Source: Gracilaria domingensis (lineage: Eukaryota; Rhodophyta; Florideophyceae; Gracilariales; Gracilariaceae). From it: 64,000 nt of DNA. The stretch spans positions 245,107 to 309,106 of the forward strand of contig VCMS01000027.1 in the NCBI GenBank assembly GCA_022539475.1. The letters run 5' to 3'. Positions within the stretch are counted from its first letter, which is position 1. Each line of letters begins with the position of its first letter. The position numbers and the translations under genes were made by a program. Below, piece after piece: positions 31,650 to 43,517 of the stretch. Under the pieces are notes generated by a model. That model saw only the letters and a list, made by a program, of their open reading frames with translations, was not told the DNA's origin and did no database searches.

Positions 31650-31846
31650 CAGGCACACCAGCTTGTAGAATCGGTAGAGTCGGTATCAAACAGTCTATCA
31701 GCAGACCGATTGGTAGCGTATCTCTGCGAGGAAGTTCAAACTTTGGCCATAAAGTTCAACAGAGGCCCGTCAGCTGAGGAGTGAACTTTATTCAACTGTA
31801 CACTACACCCAGTAGTAGAGTACATCTTCCGTACTGAATTTAGACA
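31650..31846 (+). repeat. Copia B 5' LTR, truncated
   Basis: Matches only the last 200 bp of the LTR (from caactgcaggc to tttagaca). The preceding part is missing, and unrelated sequence adjoins. Confidence 0.7.
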
Positions 31847-31895
31847 GTTATAACTGTGTTAAGGTCGACCAGAATTTAACAATAACTCAGTGAAC

Positions 31896-33533
31896 ATGTC
31901 GGAAACGGAAGGAAATCAGAACGAAGAGGAGATTACAACAGCGAATGTGTGAAGCAACTACGTTTATTTTTTAGATGCAGAGGCTTTACGTACATCCAAC
32001 CAAGCCTTGAATGACAGAATTGGAGACGCTAACCCCCCAAACCCAGACGCAGACGCAGAAGTGTTAAACTCGTACAAACAGGAACTCGAACAGTACTCCA
32101 AGGAAATTATGGATGACTTGAAGGAGACTGGGGTGCGCAACGAAGTGTTATGGTTTGAGTTCACCTCAAGTTTCAGACCAGAGTCCTTAGGATATATGTC
32201 AAAAGCTACCTCGCTACGATGGGTTAACTTTCTGAACGAAGGCGGAGTATGGGTTCGCAGACAGCAGGAATATCGACGCGCTAGAGGTCTCTTAGATTGT
32301 TTAGAACAATCAAAGTACATACGTGTGGTCGGAAACCAGGCTCCAACCGGGCAGACAGAGCTTATTATTCCTCAACTCTAAGCATCTGTACATTAATATC
32401 AAGCACAGCACAGTCGACAAGCTTCGCACGGATTCGATCCTCGTCAGCTAACGCGGACCCAAATCCAGGACACCGTCTCACCTGAACAACCACAGAATAA
32501 CCATAGAGTACGTGATCTTGTGAAAGAAGCTGAGAAGCCCCCTAGTGCTGCTGGCAGTACTCTGGAAAATGTTCTACCTAACGCATGCGAGAACTCTTTG
32601 CACATGTCCAAGCGTGGAACAGATTCTAACAAATCGTTTGATAGGCCATTCTAGGGCTATCCCAATGGATTTACCAGTACGTTAAAGGCTTGCAAAAACC
32701 GTTGCTCATACCGTGGTGGTTTCGAGGGAGACCTCCAAGGATCTGTCGATTTCTATGATTCAATGGCCAGGCTGTGCCGTCTTTCTGATGAAGAAAAGGC
32801 CGCAGCTCTTCGAGCGATACTGCGCGATGATGCCCTCTCGTTCTATGTGAAGGTGTACCGTGTTGACAACTCTTACGAAAGTATTCTGCAGAAATCTGTA
32901 GATAACTACATCAACGCTGAAGAGAGAAATCGTACGCTAATTCTTTGGCAGTCGATGCGAATCTCGCAAGCAATGCGAGAGAATCCAGATAAGAGCAAGC
33001 TTGATGTTTTCAGGTCATTCTGCCACAGACTGGGACATCTACAGAATCGATTAAAACCTGCTTACAGAACGGATAACTTTCTTAGAGAGCAACTCGTCGT
33101 CTCGGCCGACTCACCTCATGTATCTCAGTCCTTTAGAGAGCGTGTTCCTGCAACGTCTCATGAAGCTCTTCGGATTGCTACGTCTCTATCCAGTGAAACG
33201 AAGTCCCCTGAAGCCTTCACTGCCTCTACAACCCTTAGGAGCCCCAGCGGTTACACTCTCTACAGTCTTGGCAACAAATATGGAGGAGGGGCCAGAAAGA
33301 GCGTGAGAGGATTTGGGCGTAGAGGAATGGATGATCGCCGTGGTAGAAGGACTTCCTCAAAATGGATTGCTGGGAAAAAGGGCTGTTACGTTTGTGGTGA
33401 GAACCGTTTGGCTCGAATGAGACATTCGCAGCAAGGAATCAGAGACGCCATCGAGAAGAAAAATAGTCGAAGACCCTCTGCGTACCTAACTGTTGAAGAT
33501 CTTTCCCTCATTTTTGATGAGTTGGCACCGTAG
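31896..33533 (+). pseudogene. Copia B gag
   Basis: ATG at 31896 gives MSETEGNQNEEEITTANV, a stop at 31950, then the same phase continues (DAEALRTSNQALNDRIGDAN) to 32388. After further stops the capsid segment 32763-33533 follows, ending with CYVCGENRLARMRHSQQ. The N-terminal sequence differs from copia A upstream of 32053. Confidence 0.75.
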
Positions 33534-33691
33534 AATGATGCCAATCTCGTGTGGCCTAGTGAAAGTAATAGCTTCGACAGCGATAAAGATATCGAGGAGG
33601 AGACAGCGTACATTGTAGAAGATGAGATGTCACTACACGAATCGGATGAGGTATATCTTGCGAATGCAGCATTTCTACACGGCAGAGAGAC

Positions 33692-34130
33692 TTGAAAATA
33701 TCTATACCCGCAATGGAACAAGAACTGAAGCAGGGGGAGAGGGAAGCTTTCCGTAGTCCTCATATCGAAAAATGTGCAAACAGGTCTTCCGTGATGTCCT
33801 ATTCACAGTACAGGGCGTATTCAAATCAGTTCGACGTCCCTTGTAATATTGATAGGGACAATATGAAAAGTGTGAAAGGTATTGGAGTTCATAGTGAAAT
33901 GGTTGGAACTGCTACTATTCCAGTGCCGTTCAAGGATTTGAATTTGGTTATTGACGTGACCTTTCAGATCCTCCAGGACAATGTCTCTAGCCCTCTGAGC
34001 ATGCAGGAAATGGTAGATAATGGTCTGGAGATTAGCCTGCAGAATCGAGAAGTGATGTACAAGCATCTTCGTCAGCCACTGACCTTCAAGAATTATTTCC
34101 TAATTCACAACTGTCGTGCAGAAGACTTAT
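33692..34130 (+). pseudogene. Copia B protease region
   Basis: Same as copia A: degenerate CANRSSVMSYSQYRAY in place of the aspartic protease motif, then LNLVIDVTFQILQDNVSS and the lead-in to integrase. Confidence 0.6.
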
Positions 34131-35032
34131 CATTCTCACTGTACACAGAGGTAGAGCCACGAAAGCTACACCGTGCGTTTGGACACCCTACGGTAAATGC
34201 TTCCCTAAATGTTCTGAGAATGGCTCGTCCAGAGGAAATGAATCCAGAAGTGCGTACAGCGATAAAATAATTGACGGAATCGTGTGTTACATGTTCCGAA
34301 CATGCTGCACGACCACGGAGGTTCAAGCTCACAATAGGAACTGATGATCTCAAATTTAATCATATTGTGGCCATCGGTGTTATGTAAATTATCTAGAGGC
34401 CTATACTTCACGCTGTCGATGAAGCTACCCACTTCAACGCTGCATTGTTCTTAAAGCGTATGACCTCCCCAGAAGTTTGGAAGTCTTTCATACGCTGCTG
34501 GTCACGACTGTACCTGGGACTTTCCGATTTCTTACGAATCGACCAAGGCAGTAACTTCGTTTCGCAGGAACTCTTAGAACTCTCACAAGCAGACGGCATT
34601 ACGATTATATAAGCTCCTATCGAGTCTCCGTCCACCATGACCCATGTCGAAGGGTATCACGGACCTCTTCGAGCAGGGTTTCTAAGGATACGATCCTCTA
34701 TGACTCGATCAGAAACAGATGCCGATTGCCTGCAGCTGGCAGTCAAGTCTGTCAATGACCCTATTGGTCCGGAAGGGTTGTGCCCAACTCTGCTTGTATT
34801 TGGTGCCATACCGCCACCAGCCAGACCGACTTCTGCAGTGACGCAACGGCAGCGCGCCAGAGCTGTTCATAAGGGTATAGATCCCATTCGTAAGGAACAG
34901 GCAAAGCGTCGCGTCTCGTTTGAACTTAAGCTCTTTTCAGGTCGTAAAAGTAACGAAGGGAGCAAGCTCTTGGAGAAACTTCCGGCTGGTGCTCCAGTGC
35001 ACATCTACAGAGACACATGGAGGAAGTGGTAA
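34131..35032 (+). pseudogene. Copia B integrase
   Basis: HHCC (LHRAFGHPTVNASL, SCVTCSEHA); stop TAA at 34268 after RTAIK, where copia A reads Glu; first Asp lost; second Asp (RIDQGSNF) and Glu (HVEGYHGPLR) present. A private TAA near 34608 is not in copia A. Confidence 0.85.
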
Positions 35033-35080
35033 GGTCCTCGTACCTTCACAAATGTAGACAGTGAGACTGTAGTAGTCCAA

Positions 35081-35944
35081 ATGCCCCCTGGGCGTGGCAT
35101 TTTCCGTTCCAGTGTCGTGAATCCGCCAACGAGATCGGAGGTGGAACATCAGTTAGATACTGAATTTGTTCGGGATGATAATCTTGCTTTCCTTGGAAGT
35201 GAATCTCAAGCCGCTAACGGAGTGAATGGAATAGAAGAATCTCCGGCCGTAGCTTGTAAGGAAGCCCGACTGAAGGAACTTATGGGTTTAGAGAGACGCG
35301 GAACGTTCGAAACTGTCGATATGACAGACATACCGAGAGACGCACGAATCTATGGGTGAAAGTCGGTGGGCGTGGTTAAGTCTGTAGATGGAAAGGATCG
35401 TAAGAAATCACGATTGGATGCACAGAACTACATGGACTATGGTGCTTTGGATATTGTGACAAAGTCCCCAACTCTCAGCCGTCTTGGACAGAGAGCTGCG
35501 ATTGCACTTTATGTCTTATTACCAGATCATACACCATATGTTCGCGATATATCACGAGCATATATACAATCTGAATCCATGATTGAACTTAAGGTGTTCT
35601 TACGTTCCACTCCAGAGATGGGAATTGAATCTGGAAAGGTACTTCGTGTGGTTAAACCTCTCTATGACATTTCTGAGAGTGGATTGCATTGGTTTCTTAA
35701 CTACTATACACATCATATTGAGAAAAATTCCATGATTTACACAATGGCAGACACATGTGTACTATACCGCAGATCCGAACAGATTCTCGATGAAGTAACA
35801 ATCTTACAGGTGGACCATTCTTTCGGACATGGAAATCAGAACTTCCTTGACGATGAAGAAACAAGCTCCAAGACATTTGAGTCTAAGCTGCGTAAGTGTC
35901 TGAACGAGGGAGATGTGGCGAACTTCAATGGACTTGAAATTTAG
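35081..35944 (+). pseudogene. Copia B reverse transcriptase
   Basis: Amino-acid sequence identical to copia A in the main 192-residue block, including the LQVDH catalytic loss and the TGA after RIYG. Confidence 0.85.
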
Positions 35945-35995
35945 AGAAGGACTGAAGGGTGCATTTGAGTTTCGCAGAGCAAGAAGCTAAGGTCT

Positions 35996-36747
35996 TTGAT
36001 TCATCCTCGAACTGCGAAGGATTTCATCAGTGTGCGTGCCCAAGCATTGTGTATCGGATGTTGTACAAGACCAGATATATCTGCAGCGGTGCAACTGTGG
36101 GCTAACTCTGTGAATGAACCACAGCAAATTCACTTCCGAAAACTAAAGGCTGTGGTAGACAGATGCCACGAAGCGCCAGATATTGGTCGAAAATACCTCC
36201 CATTGGATATGAACACAGTACGATTGATGCTCTTCACTGATGCATCATTCGCTAACATAGATAAGATAAAATCCCAGCTAGGATTCGTACTGTTATTAGC
36301 TGATGGGAACAATCGCGCGAACATTATCCATTATGGAACCAGTCTTTGCAAACTTGTTGCACGTGCAGTTATGGCACGGAAATCCACGCCCTTTTTTATG
36401 GATTTGATCAGGCATTCGCTAAGCATATGATCGAAGAAATCACTGCGATTGAAGTTAGGATTGACGGATTTGTTGACTCTCGAACTGTGTTTTATGTGGT
36501 GGCAAATAATGGCCCCATACTGGAGAAGCACCTTCAGATTGATATCTCTGCGCTAAAGAAGAGTCACAAAGGTAGTAGGCTTCGCTATCTTGCCCGGATT
36601 CCTGGAGATCAAAACCTTGGAGATGGACTAACGAAGGAGTTAGTGAGATACCCACACTCGCTTTGGATTTTAATGAGGACAACTAATCTCTCAATTCGAC
36701 CAGCAGGATGGGTTGAAGGAACAAGGTTTGATCCAAACAATGCTTGA
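35996..36747 (+). pseudogene. Copia B RNase H
   Basis: Contains LMLFTDASFAN, then a 1-2 base indel near 36375 changes phase (MARKSTPFF in place of MDTEIHAL), after which the proper frame 36346-36747 gives GFVDSRTVFYVVANNGPILE, GDGLTKELVRYP and PAGWVEGTRFDPNNA, the normal end of copia pol. Confidence 0.8.
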
Positions 36748-36848
36748 ATATCTGTATATAAAAAGAAAAACCTTGGAGTGTAGGTTGTACGAGACTGAGT
36801 GAGAGAGAAAGCCAGAGGATTAGTCTGCACTGGATAGGTCTACTCATG

Positions 36849-37284
36849 TGAGTAGTACACAGATGCTTGAATGATACCCCGTAGATTTGAAATCCGGATG
36901 TCTTACGAATATCATCTGTATATCTTACGCATATCCATGATATCCCTGTGACATCCAGTAAATATAACATATGATGTGCGAAAAGATACTTTTTTGATGC
37001 CCTTGAGACATGCATCAACTGCTTTGAAAGATATAACAGTAGATATGACGAATGATTTCGAAAACCAAAGTTGCTTTTCTTGGAATTGCTCGGACATCAT
37101 TCGGACATCCAAAAATCAGACGAATATCATTGGTATGGATATTGTGAGAATTGTCGTGTATCCTATGTACATCAGCCGTATATCCAACTTCGAAAATCAG
37201 ATGGATATCCGAGAAATCACTCGGATATCCAAAGCATATCTAAGGAATATCAATCAGATATCAAAGTGTTTCCCTGGGTCAATC
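36849..37284. repeat. GATATCC-rich insertion in the copia B LTR
   Basis: Absent from the copia A LTR. Contains many variants of (c)ggatatcc and gacatcc (for example at 37192-37262) and starts with the palindrome tactcatgtgagta. No coding potential seen. Could be a decayed satellite-like or miniature element. Confidence 0.5.
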
Positions 37285-37653
37285 TGATATGCGTATTTGC
37301 TCTAGATCACTTGCATTGGGAATATGTGCACTGTGGTTTTTGCGATATACGTATAAGCGTGATATTTATGTGTATATTTGCGCCATAGTATGTGCGTAAG
37401 TGTTTCTACTGTTGGGAACTACTTAACAAAGATCAGAGCTTTCAAAGTAGAGTAGTACGTAGTTAATTATCTTATCGAATACAATTATAATTTGCATCAA
37501 TACTATCTTTGGAAGCCGTCCTTACGCCAGCTTTCAACTGCAGGCTCTTCAGGTTGTAGAATCGGTAGAGTCGGTATCAAACAGTCTTTTAGCAGACCGA
37601 TTGGTAGCGTATCTCTTCGAGAGAGTTCAAACTTTGGTCACACAGTCTAACAG

Positions 37654-37905
37654 ACTCAGCGAAAACTAATGCAATCAAATTGAATTCGAATATCATACGA
37701 TTTTCAATTATTGCTCTGTCAATTGTCATTTGGCTAAGTCGTGCGTCATTATATCTTCATCGTCTTAAAATCGCACGAAATTGTATTGAAATTAATTTCT
37801 CTAAAACATTTAGTCCATTGAAAATGCTTTGAGCATCTACGAAAAAGTTCTTAGACACAGAAAAGTACATGAATATTCACTGACGGAAGGTTTTGCCTAG
37901 GAAAG
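37654..37905. mobile_element. Possible miniature element in the copia B LTR
   Basis: About 250 bp, AT-rich, interrupts the LTR between aacag and cccgtcag. Its ends show a weak inverted similarity (gcgaaaact and the complement of ggttttgcc). Non-coding. Confidence 0.35.
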
Positions 37906-37987
37906 ACCCGTCAGCTGAAGAGTAAACTTTATTTAACTGTACACAACATCCAGTATTGGAGTACATCTTCGGTACTGAGTTTCGACA

Positions 37988-38697
37988 CTACTTGCCCTAC
38001 CTTCTGCCAAAGTGCACAGGAAGAGAAGTCAGCCCGTTCGGAAAAGGGGAAAACCAGTGATTCAGAATAGATTCGATCGATGCCTGCATATTCTTTCGGA
38101 ACAGGTTAGAGGCTTAATCTATTAGCAGTCTTGATAGATTGGCGCCTAAGTGAATTTGCCCGGAGGTCTGAAGCCCTCAGCGATAAGCAGAGGCGGGTCG
38201 AGTTTCAGAATGAAGACACCGTGAATGTAGCTGCTCGAGTAAGAACTTTTAGTGGCTTTTCCTTGGTCACTGCGGATGGACATAAGTGACATGTCAATGG
38301 CATGCGTCGACTGAGTATGAAAATACGTCTATACGTACCTTATTGATAAGATCCGGCTAGCACTTGCTCGTGACGCTGCGCTCAGGAGGAAAGACACTCA
38401 ACCCACGCCTAAACCTCACCAAGCTTGCCTATAACAGGTATATATAAATTCATATATACGGAACAAAGCTTTCACGGCAGCCACTACGGGGAGGTACGGG
38501 AAAAAAGGAAAGCAAAGCTTAGTAGGGAAACAAATCTCTACTCATACAATAATGGAAAAGGACAACTCAAAGGACCTGATGTGTACTTGCATGGCGAATG
38601 GGTAGCACAAATAACTTAAGCTCGAATCAAACCATTTACGTTTATTAACATATGTAGAGACCCGTATTAAAATCATAAAAATACTGAGTATGAGGTG
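37988..38697. other. No assignable gene
   Basis: Only a 64-codon reading frame (38425-38619) without recognisable features. No repeat or RNA signal seen. Confidence 0.4.
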
Positions 38698-39536
38698 CTA
38701 TATATCATAAACTTTTTCTCCGACTTGAATTTCAACTTCAAAAATATTAGACACAGCATGAAAACATTCGGAACAGATGGATCTCTTGTGACGAAACTTT
38801 TGGCTTAAAACACAAAATTGCCCTAAACAATGATGTATGTTTTCGTGTCTTGCAAGTATTGCTTTGTGCTTTGCTTGGTTCGCACCATGTATGAAATGCT
38901 TTTCCAAACATGTTACGTCCTTATATCCATCGTCTTTTAAACCCTTTTCGTTCTTTTGTAATCTTCCCTTCAAATCTCGACGGTATATCTTTAAATATGA
39001 AAACAAGCCGCACGGAAATCCGTCGTTTATCCAAACAATATCTCCAGTTCGAATAGATATACCAGTTTCATACCTGAGCCCCGCACCATTTAATTTATGA
39101 GAAAACCAATTTGCTGAAAATGGTTTTGGTTCTTGGATTGGGCAGTCGGTACCATCAATGGACACGTGTCTTGAAAGAAACGACTCCTTTCGAAGGCGAG
39201 AGCTTAACGAAATCTAAAACAATTTGGTTAATAACTGAAATACGTTTCATACGATATGTTCATGATACGCACCACACGCATGTTTCTCTAATGTTAAACA
39301 AGTATCCAGCTCCACTTTCGAAAGGTTTTTTCGTCTGTTTTGCAAACTGTGGCATTTACATGTTCGGTTCCATACTGTCGTAAAAACAGTAAAACCCAGA
39401 GTAAATGTTTGGGTTTTGAATCAGAATTTAAATTTATCCTTAGCTTGTTCCATAATATTAAATGTGTTCGAAAAGTCACTCCAAACAAGCTTCGAAATAG
39501 GGAATGGTAAATTCTGGATTTTCCTCTGCGTACCAC
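38698..39536 (-). pseudogene. Harbinger/IS4-like DDE transposase relic
   Basis: The C-terminal 155 codons (39165-38698) read VSIDGTDCPIQEP (first Asp), KPFSANWFSHKLNGAGLRYE, DIVWINDGFPCG, KDDGYKDVTC (second Asp) and ARHENIHHCLGQFCVLSQKF (Glu), then FHAVSNIFEVEI. This is the block order of PIF/Harbinger or eukaryotic IS4-type transposases. The upstream part 39536-39294 (LWNKLRINL, HLLWVLLFLRQYG, DEKTFRKWSW) is its N-terminal region. Between them is a piece that could be a small intron (ending tttcag near 39234) plus a one-base frameshift near 39190. All three catalytic residues remain. Ends of the element were not found. Confidence 0.75.
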
Positions 39537-40779
39537 TTACAGAATACCATTACTGGCTGCACGAAATGTGTTCACGTTAGCTTCTTTTGGAAAACAAGAC
39601 ATGATTGTAGCGGTCGTGTTAGTCGCAGAAGAAGCTATTGCTTGCAAAGCTGCTGGTATTTATACACTTCGAATAACGCAAATCATGTCACAACTGCGCA
39701 ATATGATCCCTTTCTAATAGACATGTCGTAGGTTACGTGGTCCGAATTCAGAGGTAGGTCTTTGTCCATTACGAAACAGGTAAATACCTAGAACATGCAG
39801 AGAAAAAAGATTGATGTCAAGGGAACCTACCCAAAGTTTTGTAATTACAAGTTCATGATTGGAAAAGTACTGACATTTAGCTGTGACACGCAAAATATTT
39901 TCTGTCACGGCGGGGACTGGCACAATATAACCTATTCATTTATGTACTCGAAAACACTTGCAAACTATGCCTTGGTCACGAAAGTATACTAGAAGTCTAC
40001 TAACGAAGATTGACATCATTTGAAAATATGCAAGAACAAATTGAACAAGTAAACCATTGAGTGTCTATCTGTAGGACATAAACAAGTAAAGTTGTAACAC
40101 TGCAGGAAATATAGGTGCTGTGTTGTAAGCTTTCTCGCCCATTTTGGAGCAAAAAAAAAAAGTTCTGCCACCATTAGCAGTGCTTCAACTTTCTTTTCTT
40201 TTCAAACGGGAAACAAAGTTGTAATCTTCATCGTGTGCGGTTCAGTTTTGATTTGTAGATGGCTTGACTGAAGTCGATGAACTGCAGTGCAACTCGTTTA
40301 AATTTAGATCTTTTTGAGAAGTTTATTTACAAGAATACCTTAATACGTTCTGTCAGAATAGATAAGAGCAATAGTGCAAAAACAAATTATTAATTGAAAG
40401 TTAATCTCTAGCGTAATCTGACAGCTTATGTATATCGTAAGCAGTTTGACGCAAAAGAGCATCTAACTTTTAAATTACTTTGCGAAAGGTTGCTTTTCTG
40501 GCGACCTAACATGCCAATGCATTGTAAATCTGATACACTGATTCATAGATCCTTGAATTCGTGTGCTTGCCTGTAGCTATCAAATTCTAGAGCCGATGGA
40601 GACGTATTGAGAGCGATAGACAATTCAAGTAGAACGTACAAGTTAAAGCCACAAATCGTGGGTGGTCGTTACGTAACTTTCAGAACAGAAAGCGTTCTCG
40701 TATTGTTGAGGTAACAGATAGAACGATATAGAAGACCACCGCGCTCTGCTTCGGCCAAGAGCTGCGGCATCCAACCGCC
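39537..40779. other. No assignable gene
   Basis: AT-rich sequence with frames under 76 codons, an 11-13 base A-run near 40150, no repeats shared with the rest of the window. Confidence 0.4.
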
Positions 40780-40794
40780 GCGTCTGTGTTCTGC
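40780..40794 (+). repeat. Left terminal inverted repeat, copy 2
   Basis: CGTCTGTGTTCTGCA, identical to copy 1; flanking DNA (gcatccaaccgc) is unrelated to that of copies 1 and 3. Confidence 0.75.
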
Positions 40795-41248
40795 AAAGTG
40801 GAATATAGTCTGCTCGCTTTGGAAACTAAGCTAGTTTTGGGGCTATTTGGGGCGCGCGAGGGGGTAGCAGAGGCTGGCACTCAAAAAATTAAGAAATTTT
40901 GGAATATTAAATTCCATCTCGCGGAGTTTAGTTCTTGGGTCCCCTAGTTTTTGTAGAGGTTCTACTTCGCCGCACCACCCCATTCACTCTTTTTCGCGAC
41001 CCTCTCTCAAAACTGCACTCGTGCTAGTTTGCCTTTCCATTTTCTCCCATGTTGCAATGCCAATCGCAACTCATCCCACCTCAATCATCCCATCCCTTCT
41101 TCCCAGTCCACACCACCCCCGCTATTTACCCATTTCTCGCCCATCACGCTTTCGCATCCTCTCTCTCCGTCTCCGCAAACGTCATTTTGTAGAAGTCAGG
41201 TGGACAACCCTCCCCCTTCTCGTATACCCGCCTCGCCCCAAAACGGCT

Positions 41249-42159
41249 TCAAATCCCTCCCATCCTTCTCTCCTCCTGTCCCCTCAGAATCCCCTTCGCA
41301 GTCCGCGCTACCTCCGCCGCACTCCTAAACCCAGTCACCACCGGAGCTCCGACTCCCTCCCGCGGCACCTCCTTCACCACCTTCTTCATCTCCTTACGCC
41401 TCTTCTTCAGACGGCTCTTCCCATCCCCAACCCCACCACCCTTTGTCTTCGGTGTCACAGGGGACCCCTTCTGCACCCCCACCCTTCCCACACTTCCCTT
41501 CTCTGTCTTTCCCTCCACACCTCCTTTCACCCTCTCCTCTTCCACCAATCTTTGCCTCTTGACCAGCTCCTTCACCTCCTTCTCCAGCACGTCCAACCTC
41601 TCGTTCAGAACCCTATTCTCCTCCCGCAACTCTCCAACCTCCCTTCCCGCACACTCTACTATCCCATACACATGATTTCTCATCTCCACTCCCAATACCG
41701 ACAACGAATTCCGCAAGCTCGAAATCGCCTCAACCGAAACACCACTACCACCCCCACTCAGCACCACACCGCACATTTCCGTTACAATCTCCACAATTCC
41801 ATCGTACAGTTTCTCCTTCATCACCAACCCCAACATCCCCACCCTCGCCTTCATCTGCCACACAAACCGCATCTCTCTGTCACCCTCGCCACACCCACTC
41901 TCTATCTGGTCTGGTCTCCAACCTCTAACTGACTCAGATGCACCGCAGCCCTTCTCTCCATTGCGACCCCCTCCACCTCATCACCATCCCCTCTCCTCGC
42001 CTAACACTTCTTTCCCTCATCGGCCACTTCCTTCTTCTGCGACATCCGACCAGCCGCCGTAATCACGTCCTCTTCCCACTTTGGTGACGGCGTCGGCGGT
42101 ACCTCCTTCCCCTCCAACAGCGCCAACAGCTCCTCATCCTTCACGTATCCGTTCGACAT
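41249..42159 (-). pseudogene. Coiled-coil protein, copy 2, broken
   Basis: Starts at the same ATG (42159, MSNGYVKDEELLALLEGKE) but a C-to-A change makes a stop after KKC (42001). A segment is also deleted near 41950-41970 (the EVEKGVELEVEGV part), and small changes shift phase. The coiled coil and basic tail are still readable from 41872 to 41249. Confidence 0.7.
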
Positions 42160-42799
42160 CTTCAGAAGAAGAAGTAGTAGTTGGATCGAAGTTTCCGCTG
42201 CGATACAGTACAATCGAGCTAAACTGTGCTGTCCACCCCCACTGTCCAACCACACGGGCTATATCCAGCACCATGATTGTCCCTGTTTCCCTCATCCCAT
42301 TTCCCGCCAAAACATCTACTGTACACCTTCGCACCTTCCACTATTTAAGCGCCACCTCTCTGTCTCCTCTTTCGCGCTCACATAATCCCCACCCACCTCG
42401 CCTCGACCGGCGATATTTTTCTCTCCCACCATAACCTCACTCGATGGTTATAGCAAAACAGGAAGATATCGCCAGTGGAGGCAAGCTAGGGACTAGTGAT
42501 TGTACTTAGAGTTGCTCACCCTCTGTCTCGACTGGGGGCATGTTCTTCTTCCGTCACATCCTTTGTGGGTTGTGACAAAAAAAGAATATGTCACCACTCG
42601 ACACCGGATGGGTAACAATGATAGCACGTAGAGTAGTTCATCCTCCCTCTCAGCGTCCACTGGGGATATATTGATGTTCTCTCACATCCTTTCCCGGTTG
42701 TGATACAAGAGAAATACATCTCCAATGGACACGGAGAATATAGTCGTGATAACACGTAAAGGTAACAATGTAATAAACAATAAATTTATGCTACTATCT

Positions 42800-43120
42800 C
42801 TAACCAACCTTTCGAAAACCAGCTATGACATGAGCTGGGTTACTCGAGCCAAAGATGGCAGATCCTGCAACTGAAATGTTTGCACCGGCCTTCACTACTC
42901 CTTTCACAGTACTCAGTCCAATATCCCCATCCACCTGTATCCCTATTCTTGGGTACAACTCCCTTGCATGTCGCACCTTGTCAAGAACACCCTCCATAAA
43001 CGCCTGTCCTCCAAACCCTGGCTCCACCGTCATCAACAATAACATGTCTACAACTCCTTCCTTCATAAGTGCTTCTACGACCTTTATAGACGTATTCGGG
43101 CGCAATCCAACTCCATCCTT
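42800..43120 (-). pseudogene. Ribulose-5-phosphate 3-epimerase fragment, copy 2
   Basis: Same fragment as in copy 1. The active-site motif reads IQVDGDIG, one glycine replaced. Keeps TVEPGFGGQAF and AGSAIFGSSN. Confidence 0.85.
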
Positions 43121-43517
43121 TTAATTATGGCAATCCGAGTGAAGCTATAAAACCCGTTCACGTCATTTATGAAGCCAAAATGGCTCCTTTCATCCTGTAT
43201 TCAAGCTTCCCGTAACTCGTACTTTACAACTACTTTACAACTCAGGTTCGAAATCAGTTTCATTCATTGTACACTTTCTACTCTTCCACCTACTTTTCAT
43301 AAAACATCATCACACTTTGTGGCTTTTCGTCTCATACAAGCCCTATCATTCATTCAGTACAATCACATATCATACATTTCGCTCACTTTCACAAAGTGAA
43401 CCATGTTCCCGTTCTGCGCTTCCCAACCGTTTGTACTTAAGTATCACTCTTTACCCCAGCAGTTCTCCGCCCCATCTTCCATTTCTATCGTCACACAAAA
43501 ACATTCGAACACTTGCA

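Larger units (their letters stand above)
32053..36450 (+). repeat. Right arm of the 4.4-kb inverted repeat
   Basis: Mirror of 26058-30450. Similarity extends beyond 36450 to 37987 as the mirror of 4197-3331, on the far side of the gypsy insertion, so the true arm length is about 6 kb. Confidence 0.88.
31650..37987 (+). mobile_element. Copia B: Ty1/copia retrotransposon
   Basis: Plus-strand element with truncated 5' LTR (31650-31846), gag, PR, IN, RT, RH and a 3' LTR (36826-37987). It is the mirror copy of copia A. Shared inactivating changes include the RT D-H box, the integrase Asp-to-Gly change and common stops. Extra defects of its own include a stop near 34608 in integrase and a frameshift in RNase H near 36375. 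Confidence 0.85.
36826..37987 (+). repeat. Copia B 3' LTR with two insertions
   Basis: Begins TGCACTGGATAGG and ends GTTTCGACA. Compared with the 477-bp LTR at 3331-3807 it contains about 435 bp extra at about 36849-37284 and about 250 bp extra at about 37654-37905. Confidence 0.75.
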
